From: an uncultured Bacteroides sp.
GTDB lineage: Bacteria > Bacteroidota > Bacteroidia > Bacteroidales > Bacteroidaceae
Assembly (NCBI GenBank): GCA_902388495.1
Contig: CABMPP010000026.1
Coordinates: forward strand, 1 to 54,099
DNA: 54,099 nucleotides
Direction of reading: 5' to 3'
Positions 17,321 to 28,283 of this stretch are shown here, in pieces (position 1 is the stretch's first letter; every line of letters starts with the position of its first letter). The notes under the pieces are model-generated. The model searched no databases and was not told the DNA's origin. It saw nothing but the letters and a program-made list of their open reading frames with translations. Position numbers and translations under genes: made by a program.

Positions 17321-20194
17321 TTAGATTTGTACACTCTGCGCCTTTCCGTCATACTTCACCACGGTACCCTTCGCCTTCAAATCGAACGGTTGCGGTTTGT
17401 CTTTGCTTACCTTTACAACGTTGAACGTACGTTCCTTCAGCATACCGGGGAATTCACCCGTGCGGTCACCGATAGTCAAAGTACCTTCAGCATCATTGTA
17501 AGTGAACGGAATAGTGGCGTATTGTCCCTTCTCGTAGTTGTAGTTCACACCTTCGTCTTCGTACAGCGTGAATGCGCCGTCCTTACCTGCATAAACATAA
17601 AGCGTAATGTCTTCAGCCGGTTTTTCATCGCTATACTGCATATCGGGACCGTAAGGAACAATGGCACCTGCACGCACATACAGCGGCATGCGTTCGTACG
17701 GAGCATCTACCTTCAGCTTCTGTCCGCCTTCCGTGTACTTGCCAGAGTAGAAATCGTACCAGCCACAACCTGCGGGGAAGTACATCTCGCGGCTACGTGC
17801 ACCGTACTCATAAACCGGCGCAGCCATGATGGCAGGACCGAACATAAACTGATCGCTGATATTATTCACATTCGCATCTGCCGTAAAGTCCATCACCAGC
17901 GGACGCATGATGGTATAATCATTGAAATAGGTCATACCGGCCAACGAGTAGATATACGGCATCATATTATAGCGCAACTTCGTATAGTAAAGAATAGAAT
18001 TGTAAGCAGGATGTCCCTCCGGCGCAATGTTCCATGCCTCGCGCAACGGGAACTGGCCATGTGCACGATACAACGGACAGAAAGCTCCGAACTGATACCA
18101 ACGGGTGTTCAACTCCCGCCATTCCTTATAATCGGCATTCTCGCGACCGCTTCTGTCGTACTCCATCTGTCCGGCCACGTAACGGTTCTCTACGCAGAAG
18201 CCGCCGATGTCCATCGTCCAGTAAGGAATACCGCTGACTGCAAAGTTCAGACCGGCAGAGATCTGCGCTTTCATATCTTCCCAACGGGTAGCGATATCAC
18301 CACTCCAGGTGGCAGTAGAGTAACGCTGCAATCCTGCAAAGCCCGAACGGGTCAAGAGGAATACACGCTGGTCGTTGTTCACGCCGCGCTGTCCGTCGTA
18401 GATAGCTTCGGCATTCATCAAAGCATACGCATTGAAGAACTTGGCAGAAGGACCGAGAGCGGTAGGTCCACTAAGGTCTTTACGATACTGGATATCCGTA
18501 CAGTCACGGATATTCGGTTCGCTGGCATCCATCCACCAGGCATCGATGCCCAACGTATAAAGGTGATCTTCCATCTGTTTCCAGAAAAGTTTGCGGGCAT
18601 CTGCCGCGTATGCGTCATAGAACGAGCCGATGTAGCCGGGGCCAATCCAGTCGCGGATGCTGTCTTTAACGGCCAGTTGGTACATCCAACCGTTCTTATC
18701 AAATTCTTTATAGTGTTCTGTGGTTGCATAGAACTTAGGCCAAACCGAAATCATGATTCGGGCGTTCAGCGCGTGGATAGAATCGACCATTCCCTTCGGA
18801 TCGGGGAAACGTGCTTTGTCGAATTCGTGACTGCCCCAAGAATCTTCCGGCCAGTAGTTCCAATCCTGTACAATGTTATCGATAGGAATCTGACGTTTGC
18901 GGAATTCTTTCAATGTTCCTACTATCTCATCTTGCGTCTTATAGCGTTCGCGGCTTTGCCAGTAGCCCATCGCCCACTTCGGCATGATCTGCGACTTGCC
19001 GGTCAATGTACGGTAACCTCCGATAACATCGTCCATATTGTCACCGTATACAAAGTAGTAGTCTATCTCGTTCTGCATTTCGCCCCACCAGGCCAGTTTG
19101 TTCTGCTCTGCATCGGGCACGGGGTCCATGACGCGCAATCCGCAATAGGACACACCGCCATCGGGATTCCACTCAATCTTTAAAGGTACTCGCTTGCCTG
19201 CTTCGAGCTTAACGGCAAACTTGTAGCTGTTAGGATTCCAAGAAGTACGCCAGCGTTCGGGAACAACGAGTTCATTGTTTATATATACCTTTATATATCC
19301 GGCATAATACAGGATGAAACGGAACAATCCGCTTTCCGACGGCTCAATCTCGCCCTCGTATGTGACCTGCGCACCACCGAGCGGGAATCCTACCGGTAGG
19401 TTCACTACCTTGGACAAATCTTCCCTTTTCAGATGTTCGAAGTAAAGAGAATCCTCGCGACGTACCAATGTTTCTGCTTTCGTTCTGGGAGACGGAACAT
19501 AAGTTCCGGTCAGTGCACCCTCTTTCCCCTCTTTATCATAGAGCTTGAACACACCACCCAACTGTGAATAATCGCGTGAATCGCCGAAGCGGCAAAGTGA
19601 ATAGCTGTCCCAGAGCACACCGTAGTTCTTATTGGATACGATGAAAGGTACAGAGACTTTTGTATTGTACTGAAAGAGTTCTTCGTTCTTTCCCTTATAA
19701 TTGAACTCATCCGCCTGATGCTGTCCCAGACCATAAAGGGCTTCATCATCGGGCGACTGGAATACCTGACGGACAGTGTAACCCTTCGTACCCTCCACTT
19801 CAACCGGCGCAAAGCTTCTCTGGTCTTCTGCAAGGATCTGCTTGCCGGCTGCATCGGTAAAGCGGACTTCACCGGTTGCCTTAGACACAATGGCGCATAC
19901 CTGCGATGTCTTTACAAAGATCTCATCGCCCTGCTCTTCTACCTTAAAATCCGTCTTGTTCTGTTGGGGAACTACAATGAGGCTCTTTTCCTGTGAAAAG
20001 TTTTTTTCCGGGGTAGCCGATACATGGATAAGCTTCTCTCCCATAACTTCTACCCGTACTTTACGTACATCTGTCGGTTGCTGTTGCTTAACTTCTACAA
20101 CCACACCGTTTCCGGTTTTCTGGTATCCGCTTCCGGCACATGCTGCAAGCAACAACCCGGTAAGCAAATAAACTGAAGTGTTTTTCAATTTCAT
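17321..20194 (-). CDS. GH31 alpha-xylosidase with PA14 insert, lipoprotein
   Basis: This 957-residue protein is counted from the Met that begins MKLKNTSVYLLTG and leads to lipobox LLLAAC. The longer open frame upstream has no signal. Features are an N-terminal beta domain (EALYGLGQHQADEF), a PA14-like insert (YEGEIEPSESGLFRFILYY, VYINNELV), and the GH31 barrel with nucleophile Asp in WWMDASEPN and acid/base Asp in TWSGDIATRW. The PA14 insert inside a GH31 is a known feature of the xyloglucan alpha-xylosidase of B. ovatus. The enzyme would remove terminal alpha-1,6-xylose from xyloglucan oligosaccharides in the periplasm. Confidence 0.9.
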   Translation of the reverse strand: MKLKNTSVYLLTGLLLAACAGSGYQKTGNGVVVEVKQQQPTDVRKVRVEVMGEKLIHVSATPEKNFSQEKSLIVVPQQNKTDFKVEEQGDEIFVKTSQVCAIVSKATGEVRFTDAAGKQILAEDQRSFAPVEVEGTKGYTVRQVFQSPDDEALYGLGQHQADEFNYKGKNEELFQYNTKVSVPFIVSNKNYGVLWDSYSLCRFGDSRDYSQLGGVFKLYDKEGKEGALTGTYVPSPRTKAETLVRREDSLYFEHLKREDLSKVVNLPVGFPLGGAQVTYEGEIEPSESGLFRFILYYAGYIKVYINNELVVPERWRTSWNPNSYKFAVKLEAGKRVPLKIEWNPDGGVSYCGLRVMDPVPDAEQNKLAWWGEMQNEIDYYFVYGDNMDDVIGGYRTLTGKSQIMPKWAMGYWQSRERYKTQDEIVGTLKEFRKRQIPIDNIVQDWNYWPEDSWGSHEFDKARFPDPKGMVDSIHALNARIMISVWPKFYATTEHYKEFDKNGWMYQLAVKDSIRDWIGPGYIGSFYDAYAADARKLFWKQMEDHLYTLGIDAWWMDASEPNIRDCTDIQYRKDLSGPTALGPSAKFFNAYALMNAEAIYDGQRGVNNDQRVFLLTRSGFAGLQRYSTATWSGDIATRWEDMKAQISAGLNFAVSGIPYWTMDIGGFCVENRYVAGQMEYDRSGRENADYKEWRELNTRWYQFGAFCPLYRAHGQFPLREAWNIAPEGHPAYNSILYYTKLRYNMMPYIYSLAGMTYFNDYTIMRPLVMDFTADANVNNISDQFMFGPAIMAAPVYEYGARSREMYFPAGCGWYDFYSGKYTEGGQKLKVDAPYERMPLYVRAGAIVPYGPDMQYSDEKPAEDITLYVYAGKDGAFTLYEDEGVNYNYEKGQYATIPFTYNDAEGTLTIGDRTGEFPGMLKERTFNVVKVSKDKPQPFDLKAKGTVVKYDGKAQSVQI

Positions 20195-20331
20195 ATTACT
20201 GTTTTTAAAGTTATTTTCTCCGAGTGTAAAAGTAGGAAGTTTCATCCAAACAAGCGCCCCTCCAATGTTGAAACGAGAGGGCTCATTTGATTTTCTAAAA
20301 GACAATATGTTTCTGTAATGGGTATCGTTTG

Positions 20332-23300
20332 TTATTTACCTTCTCTTTCTTGATAAACAGACGGTAAAACGCCGAATTCATCCTTGAAATATTTGCTGAA
20401 ATACTTGGGGTTATTAAAGCCCAACTGATACGCTATCTCCGATACATTTTGCTGGCTTTCGCGCAACAGTTGCGCCGCTCGTTTCAAGCGTATGATACGG
20501 ATAAACTCGATAGGCGTTTTGCCTGTAATCTGCAACAACTTCTTGTATAGATGCACCCGGCTCATGCCTAACTCATGGCTCAACTCCTCTACGGACAAAT
20601 CGCTGCGGGCAATATTCGCCTCTACATATTTGATAGCATTCTCTATCAACTTCTCGTCCAGTGAAGTAATGGCTATTTCACTCGGCTCGGGATCGATGTG
20701 TGTCCGTACCTTATGCTTTTTACTCAAGGCAATCAACTTGCGCATACGCAGAATCAGGATTTCCACATTGAAAGGTTTCGTCACATAATCATCCGCACCA
20801 ATAGTCAGGCCTTCCACTTTATCTTCCACCGTTTGACGGGCAGTGAGCAATATCATCGGAATGTCACAAGTACGCTTATCCGTCTTCACCCAGCGGCACA
20901 ACTCATTGCCGTCCATTTCGGGCATCATCACATCACTGACAACAATATCCGGCATCAAGTCCGGTATCATTTGCCAGGCTTCCCGGCCGTTGGAGGCGGA
21001 CCGGATGCGGAAGTACAGGCTCAGACTGTCTTTCATAAATGCAATCAAGTCCTCATTGTCGTCCACGATAAGAGCCAGCGGTTTTTCCTTTTCGCTCTCG
21101 CTGTCATCGTCTTCCACATCATCCGGCAATTCATTCTGTAACGCTTCTTCTTTATCCATAGCAGATAAAAGTTCCTCATCCTCGCGTGCCGTTTCGGCAG
21201 ACTGTGCCGGAACGGCGGTCAGCTTCACATGTTTGACCGGTATTTCAACCATAAACACACTGCCCGACCCCACATTATCGACCACACGTACCGTGCCTTC
21301 ATGCAACATCACAAAATCACGTACCAGGCTCAGCCCGATGCCGCTGCCTGTAGACTGATGGTCCGGTTCTTCCTGCTCTACTTGATAGAAACGTTCGAAA
21401 ATTCGCTCCTTGTCTTCATCCCTGATGCCGATGCCCGTATCCGCAACTTTTATCAGCAACCTGCCGGGTGCCTCCTTCGACATCTCCAATGCTACGTCGA
21501 CCCGTCCTCCTTCCGGAGTAAACTTGAAAGCATTGGAGAGAAGGTTCATCACCACCTTGCCTATCTTATCCTCGTCGAACGACATGTTCAGTGATTCCAT
21601 AGCCGAGAAAAAGGTGAGATGCACGTTCTTCTTTTCGGAAAGTATCAGAAAGGAAGTACAGATACTGCGCACATAGGACACAATATCCCCTTCGGACAAG
21701 GTGAGATGCATACCCGCCATCTCGTTCTTACGGAAATCCAGCAGTTGGTTGACCAGATTCAGCAAACGCTGCGCATTGCGGTACATCAGTTTCAATTTGC
21801 TTTGCTGCTTTTCATCCCCAATCTCCTTCATCATACTTTCCAACGGCGATATAATCAACGTCAACGGTGTACGCAGTTCGTGACTGACGTTCGTAAAGAA
21901 GCGGAACTTCATCTGGTTCAGTTCTTCCTTCTTTTTCGCATCTTCCTCCATCTGGCGTATCTTGAACTTATTCCGTTCCCTGCGCTGCACGGTGTAGAGT
22001 GAGAAGAAGATGATGCCAAGAATCAGAAGTATATAGACAACATACGCCCATGGAGTCATCCAGAAAGGCGGAAGGATAACAATCTTCAGGCAAGCTTCTT
22101 CAGTGCCCGCATATCCGTCACTGTTCGTAGCCTTTACCCGCAGCGTATAAGTTCCCGGTGCCAGATTTGTATAAGTGACGCGGTGCATGTCGGACATACT
22201 TGTCAGCCAGTCTTCGTTGAATCCATCCAGTTTGTAGAAATACTGCGTCTTTTCGGGAAGTACATAATTGTCCGAAGCAAACAGTACAGTAAAAACATTC
22301 TGCTTATAGTCCAAAACGATTTCCTGGGTTTCATTCAGAGCTTCCGGCAATATAATGCGCCCGGCATACTCCTCGCCCACCTTTACCTCTTCATTGAACA
22401 GTTGGAAACCGGTAAACATCACTTTCGGCAACGTACTGTTGTACTTTATATTATCGGGCCTGAAACGGTTCAATCCATACAGACCTCCCACTACAATTTC
22501 GCCCGTATACAGCCGTTTGAGGGAACGCTGGTTGAAGTCGCAGCTTTGCAGTCCGTCCTTGTCGTTGTAGGTATAGCAACGGAATACGGGGTGCCCCGTC
22601 TTACTGTCAACGGACAGTACAACGTTGATTAACTCTCCTCCGGTACTTACCCACATGCTCTTGTTCTCATCCTCCGTAATGCCCAGTATCAGCAATTTCG
22701 AGAAGTCCGGTTTGATGGGTACCTCATACAGTTCATCCTGTTTCGGATTATAAACATTCAATCCTTCACGTGTTGCCAGCCAAAGCAAACCCCGGCTGTC
22801 TTCATAAACCTGGTTGATGTTCTGGTTTGAGAATCGGGTTTTACCGGACTTTGTACCGGTGAAGTTTGTTATCTTCCGGGTCTTCAAATCCATGACAGCC
22901 AAACCTGCCGACGTTCCGATAATCAAAGTATGGTCACGCCCCACACAGATGGAAGAGATATAATCAGACACCAGATTTGAATTGCCGGTTGCATAAGTGG
23001 TAAAAACACCGGTCTGAGGATTCAGGCACTGCAACCCTCCCCCAAGCGTACCAATCCAGATATTCCTGTCCGCATCTTCTGCCAGAGCCCATACATTATC
23101 ATAAATCAGTGAATTACCGTTTCCCTTATCTGCCCGGTAATGGATAAAACGATTTCCGTCGTAACAATTCAGGCCACCCCAGAAAGTACCTGCCCATAAG
23201 CGGCCTTTACTATCCTGGAGAAGACAGACAATCACATCACTCGAAATAGAGCCAGGGGCTGCCGTGTGCGAAAAGATTTTCCGCTCGTCCGTCACGCTGT

Positions 23301-24417
23301 TCCACCGGATCAGTCCCCGGTCATTCGTACCCAGCCACACGACATCATTTCCACCATCTTCCACACAATTTATATCACCTATATCGGCAATGCCGAATTT
23401 GAAAGCACTTTCGTTATAATAAGAGATTCCCTTCTTATAAGTCCCTACCCACATGGTGCCGGCCTCATCTTCATAAAGAGCGGTTACAGTATTGTTGGAT
23501 AAGGTACGCCCATTACCGGGGTCATTCGTCAATCGCAAAGTCTTTCCCGACGGGTCTATCACTTCAAGGCCATCCTGGTCTTTTCCCACCCATATACATC
23601 CGTATTTGTCTTGCGACACGGCACGCACCGTGTTATAAGTATCGTTTCTGGGAGAACGCAGTTCCCAAGCTTTCCGGGGTAAATGATAAACCCATATCCC
23701 TTCGACACTGAATATCCATATCCGCTCATTACAGTCAACAAACAGAGAAAAGGTAGCATCCCTGTTTTCCTTCCATTCCTCGGCAATATCACGGTTGGTC
23801 CATTTAGGTTTCAAGTTGTTTTCGTCCAGGCAAACCAGAACACCGTCATTAAAAAACAGCAATACTCCTTCACTGCACTCTGCCATAGCCGTAATTCCGG
23901 CTTTCGATATCATTTCGTCCAGCCCCTCCACCATTACGGCACCCTTCTGTCCGACACTGTATTGATAGACGCCTTTACCGGCAACATACATCCAAAAGTT
24001 TTTTCCTTTGTCGATATAGATTAACGAAGGAGTTCCACTAACACCGATATTCCACATCCAAGCCTCGACATCACGGTCGAAATTATCGGTAACAGAGTTA
24101 TAAAGGACATATCCTGTCCCTGTACGTATCCATAAATTGCCGGATGCATCTTCTTGTATCTCTTCTATGTAATTGTCGGGCAGGGAGTTGACATCGTCTT
24201 TCTGGCTACGGTAAATCCTGGTGTCATAACCATCGTAACGGTTCAAACCGGAAGCCGTGCCAAACCACATGAAACCGTTTGAATCTTTGTAAATAGCATT
24301 AACCTGATTATTGGAAAGCCCGTCTTTTACCTCCAGATGTTTAAACATATAGTTGTGTGCAGCAGCAGAGAAACAGATCGTCCAAACCCACAAGATAAGC
24401 AGTTGCAATCTTTTCAT
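20332..24417 (-). CDS. Hybrid two-component system regulator (HTCS)
   Basis: This single-chain sensor/regulator has about 1361 residues. The start at 24417 gives a signal peptide (LLILWVWTICFSAAA). The periplasmic part is a two-bladed propeller sensor with repeats such as DGLSNNQVNAIYKDSNGFMWFGT, followed by a Y_Y_Y domain (NLAPGTYTLRVKATNSDGY). One transmembrane helix (WAYVVYILLILGIIFFSLY) leads to HisKA (NVSHELRTPL, His phosphoacceptor) and HATPase (GIGLSLV). A receiver follows (IVDDNED, DVMMPEMDG), then an AraC helix-turn-helix (EIAYQLGFNNPKYFSKYF). HTCS proteins bind an oligosaccharide of the target glycan and activate the neighbouring locus. Confidence 0.95.
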   Translation of the reverse strand: MKRLQLLILWVWTICFSAAAHNYMFKHLEVKDGLSNNQVNAIYKDSNGFMWFGTASGLNRYDGYDTRIYRSQKDDVNSLPDNYIEEIQEDASGNLWIRTGTGYVLYNSVTDNFDRDVEAWMWNIGVSGTPSLIYIDKGKNFWMYVAGKGVYQYSVGQKGAVMVEGLDEMISKAGITAMAECSEGVLLFFNDGVLVCLDENNLKPKWTNRDIAEEWKENRDATFSLFVDCNERIWIFSVEGIWVYHLPRKAWELRSPRNDTYNTVRAVSQDKYGCIWVGKDQDGLEVIDPSGKTLRLTNDPGNGRTLSNNTVTALYEDEAGTMWVGTYKKGISYYNESAFKFGIADIGDINCVEDGGNDVVWLGTNDRGLIRWNSVTDERKIFSHTAAPGSISSDVIVCLLQDSKGRLWAGTFWGGLNCYDGNRFIHYRADKGNGNSLIYDNVWALAEDADRNIWIGTLGGGLQCLNPQTGVFTTYATGNSNLVSDYISSICVGRDHTLIIGTSAGLAVMDLKTRKITNFTGTKSGKTRFSNQNINQVYEDSRGLLWLATREGLNVYNPKQDELYEVPIKPDFSKLLILGITEDENKSMWVSTGGELINVVLSVDSKTGHPVFRCYTYNDKDGLQSCDFNQRSLKRLYTGEIVVGGLYGLNRFRPDNIKYNSTLPKVMFTGFQLFNEEVKVGEEYAGRIILPEALNETQEIVLDYKQNVFTVLFASDNYVLPEKTQYFYKLDGFNEDWLTSMSDMHRVTYTNLAPGTYTLRVKATNSDGYAGTEEACLKIVILPPFWMTPWAYVVYILLILGIIFFSLYTVQRRERNKFKIRQMEEDAKKKEELNQMKFRFFTNVSHELRTPLTLIISPLESMMKEIGDEKQQSKLKLMYRNAQRLLNLVNQLLDFRKNEMAGMHLTLSEGDIVSYVRSICTSFLILSEKKNVHLTFFSAMESLNMSFDEDKIGKVVMNLLSNAFKFTPEGGRVDVALEMSKEAPGRLLIKVADTGIGIRDEDKERIFERFYQVEQEEPDHQSTGSGIGLSLVRDFVMLHEGTVRVVDNVGSGSVFMVEIPVKHVKLTAVPAQSAETAREDEELLSAMDKEEALQNELPDDVEDDDSESEKEKPLALIVDDNEDLIAFMKDSLSLYFRIRSASNGREAWQMIPDLMPDIVVSDVMMPEMDGNELCRWVKTDKRTCDIPMILLTARQTVEDKVEGLTIGADDYVTKPFNVEILILRMRKLIALSKKHKVRTHIDPEPSEIAITSLDEKLIENAIKYVEANIARSDLSVEELSHELGMSRVHLYKKLLQITGKTPIEFIRIIRLKRAAQLLRESQQNVSEIAYQLGFNNPKYFSKYFKDEFGVLPSVYQEREGK

Positions 24418-24450
24418 ACTATCAGAATAAGGGGAGTTCATTTTTTATTG

Positions 24451-24481
24451 CAAATGAAGCAAAAAGCCGACAAAAAACAAA
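24451..24481 (-). promoter_or_regulatory. Possible promoter of the HTCS gene
   Basis: The minus strand has TTTG (24481-24478), 19 bp, then TTCATTTG (24458-24451). One base deviates from TAnnTTTG, which suits a weakly expressed regulator. Confidence 0.45.
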
Positions 24482-24538
24482 GAAATCCGGAGCTTTTTTA
24501 TCGGAGAAGTACATCCACTAAAGCCACATGATACGGGC

Positions 24539-26050
24539 CTAATAGGGATATTTTCCTTCTTTGGCTCCCTTCATAACACCATCGATGGCGTAAGCTTCCT
24601 TTGCCTGACCCGATGTACGTTCCATGTCACCGCCCGTTTCCCAATAGAAAGGAACACAACCATGATTTTTTGCTTCACGGGTGACAACTTCATTCCAGTA
24701 GGCACGACTCTTATTATGCATTTCCTCGTCGATGTCGGAATAGGCAAGCCCGGAAGTACCGTCTATCTTGTCCGCTTTTGTCCGCTTCATAGCACTGTAC
24801 TCACCGACAATCACAGGAATGCCTTTATCCACATAAGCTGTCTTCATCTTCTGGAATTGTTCTTTCACATAATCTTCCTCATAAGCAGTGGCATTGTGAA
24901 TAGAACCAGCCACATGGTTATCCTTACCCCAATAAAGGAATACTTTGCCCCAATTTTCATCATGGTTCATCATGGTGAACTGATAGGGGTCGTAGAAGTG
25001 GACCTCCACCATCAGGCGGTCGGGCACCGCATCTACAGGCATTGTATATTCTTTCACCGTCTTATCTATATTGGTATAGGGGCCTTGAACTATCAGGCAG
25101 CGTCTTGCATTATTCCCACCCGTGGCACGTACGGCATCAATAAATGTCTGCTCATAGGCTATGATTGTTTTTACTACCGATGCATCCACTTTATCCTGCG
25201 CCTGTTGTCCCGGCTCGTTGCATCCGGCAAAAAGCAAATGTTCGTCATAAGCATTGAGTTTGGTGGCAATCTGTGTCCACAATGCCTTTTGTTTGGCATC
25301 CACCTTACTGCTGTAACCGTTCACGACACTTTCTTCGAGCCAGCCGCCATCCCAGTGGATATTGACGATGGCATACATATCATTGGCTACGCAATAGCCC
25401 ACTACCTCGCTTACCCGGTCGAGCCATGCAGCATCTATCTCATACGACGTCTGATTGATGATATACGAATCCCACGCACAAGGTATGCGCACTGCATTGA
25501 ATCCCAGCTTCTTCAAACCGTCGATATATGCCTTGCTCACCTTAGGATTTCCCCAAGCCGTTTCATTTCCGGGCACCTCCAACGTGTTGCCTATATTTAT
25601 ACCGGCATACATTTGGGCAGCAAGCGTCTTGGCATCATTGCCCATACTGTCGCCTTCTCCCCGGGCCTGCACGACGGAAAAATGCCCCACTTCGTTGCCA
25701 TCCGCCTTTACCGTAATCACAGCTTCACGGTCATTCGTATCCGTATTAGGCTCCGCAGTAACTGCATATTTAAAGATGGTGCTCGAAGCAGAAGTTTCGG
25801 GAGTAACCTTGCACCAGTCCGATGCGCTACTGATGACTTCCAGCGGCACATTCGATTTTATACTCAATGAGATTGTTCCTCCGTCCTTGGAAAAGGTCAT
25901 TCCGGTATTCAATATATTCTCCGGTATTATAACTTCCGGTGTTACAGACTCGGCATCGTCACCGGAACATGCGGCAACAAAGGAGCAAAGAGTAAGAGAC
26001 AGTGCCATCAGCACCAGATAAATCTTGAATTGTTTCATGGTAGTTTTCAT
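24539..26050 (-). CDS. BACON-GH5 endo-xyloglucanase, surface lipoprotein
   Basis: This 503-residue protein has lipobox FVAAC (C28). A BACON domain spans about 45-130 (MTFSKDGGTISLSIKSN, HFSVVQARGE). The GH5 subfamily 4-like barrel has acid/base E279 (AGCNEPG) and nucleophile E417 (VIVGEYSA), plus the entry motif AGINIGNTLEVPG. The same architecture is known for the vanguard endo-xyloglucanase of the B. ovatus xyloglucan locus. It would be surface exposed and cut the beta-1,4-glucan backbone. A cellulase or mixed-linkage glucanase activity cannot be excluded. It is divergent from the GH43 gene. Confidence 0.88.
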   Translation of the reverse strand: MKTTMKQFKIYLVLMALSLTLCSFVAACSGDDAESVTPEVIIPENILNTGMTFSKDGGTISLSIKSNVPLEVISSASDWCKVTPETSASSTIFKYAVTAEPNTDTNDREAVITVKADGNEVGHFSVVQARGEGDSMGNDAKTLAAQMYAGINIGNTLEVPGNETAWGNPKVSKAYIDGLKKLGFNAVRIPCAWDSYIINQTSYEIDAAWLDRVSEVVGYCVANDMYAIVNIHWDGGWLEESVVNGYSSKVDAKQKALWTQIATKLNAYDEHLLFAGCNEPGQQAQDKVDASVVKTIIAYEQTFIDAVRATGGNNARRCLIVQGPYTNIDKTVKEYTMPVDAVPDRLMVEVHFYDPYQFTMMNHDENWGKVFLYWGKDNHVAGSIHNATAYEEDYVKEQFQKMKTAYVDKGIPVIVGEYSAMKRTKADKIDGTSGLAYSDIDEEMHNKSRAYWNEVVTREAKNHGCVPFYWETGGDMERTSGQAKEAYAIDGVMKGAKEGKYPY

Positions 26051-26093
26051 AATGTCTTTATGTATTAAAATTTAAGGGTTAAATCAGCGATAG

Positions 26094-26101
26094 CAAAAGT
26101 A
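26094..26101 (-). promoter_or_regulatory. -7 box of the GH5 gene
   Basis: The minus strand reads TACTTTTG, 43 bp before the ATG at 26050. There is no TTG at -33, which is consistent with activator dependence. Confidence 0.5.
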
Positions 26102-26207
26102 GCGCAAAATAGGGAAATAATCCCGACAACATGTTACGTCGAACGGTATCATTTGTTGCCAAAGAGGGATAAAAGGTTATCATTTAGTGATATCAGCACA
26201 TTCTCTA

Positions 26208-26238
26208 TTGCCAGGTCCGGAAGAATCGCTTATTTTTG
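26208..26238 (+). promoter_or_regulatory. Promoter of the GH43 gene
   Basis: TTG (26208-26210), 20 bp, then TATTTTTG (26231-26238) gives a full promoter 55 bp before the ATG at 26294. It is divergent from the GH5 promoter in a 243-bp region. Confidence 0.65.
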
Positions 26239-26278
26239 TGTGTATAACATTTGCCTTGAGCATCTAATAAACTATTAA

Positions 26279-27859
<1,581 letters not shown>

Positions 27860-27951
27860 TCGGGAAGGGCTTAGTTTCAATGTGTAAAGCTACCGCCTTT
27901 CTCCGCCTCCACACCTGTGTTGATTCAATTCCACACAAAGGTTTATGAACG

Positions 27952-28033
27952 GCTAACGTCCGTGAAGCGATTCGTTTACAGCCATGATGCAATCAGCTCA
28001 TGACCGTTAACGAATCGCTTCACGGCCGTTAGC
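27952..28033. repeat. Long inverted repeat between GH43 and the binding lipoprotein
   Basis: Arms of about 26 bp match at 24 positions: GCTAACGTCCGTGAAGCGAT... on the left, GCTAACGGCCGTGAAGCGAT... on the complement of the right. They surround a loop of about 29 bp that can form its own CATGA/TCATG stem. It lies 92 bp past the GH43 stop, inside a 424-bp gap without a gene. Confidence 0.8.
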
Positions 28034-28170
28034 ATACTATCAATTCACTATGTTTATCGTAAGAAACACCTATCCCGTCCATACAAAACACAAGGCTAAG
28101 AGCTACCAAAGACCCGTCTTGCATGCATCATACACAAACATATCAACTGCTCTTACCACAAGGATTACGT

Positions 28171-28215
28171 AACTAAAAAAGGTGGAAGCAAAATTTGCTT
28201 CCACCTTTTTTAGTT
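28171..28215. terminator. Perfect 22-bp inverted repeat, bidirectional terminator
   Basis: The arm AACTAAAAAAGGTGGAAGCA plus AA is followed after one base by its exact complement. G+C-rich stems are flanked by A- and T-runs on both sides. It lies between the convergent GH43 and binding-lipoprotein genes. Confidence 0.85.
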
Positions 28216-28283
28216 GCTTCCACCACAGTTACAACACCGATGAATAAAGGAATACAAGAGATCGGTGGTAGAGTGGAAGCAAA

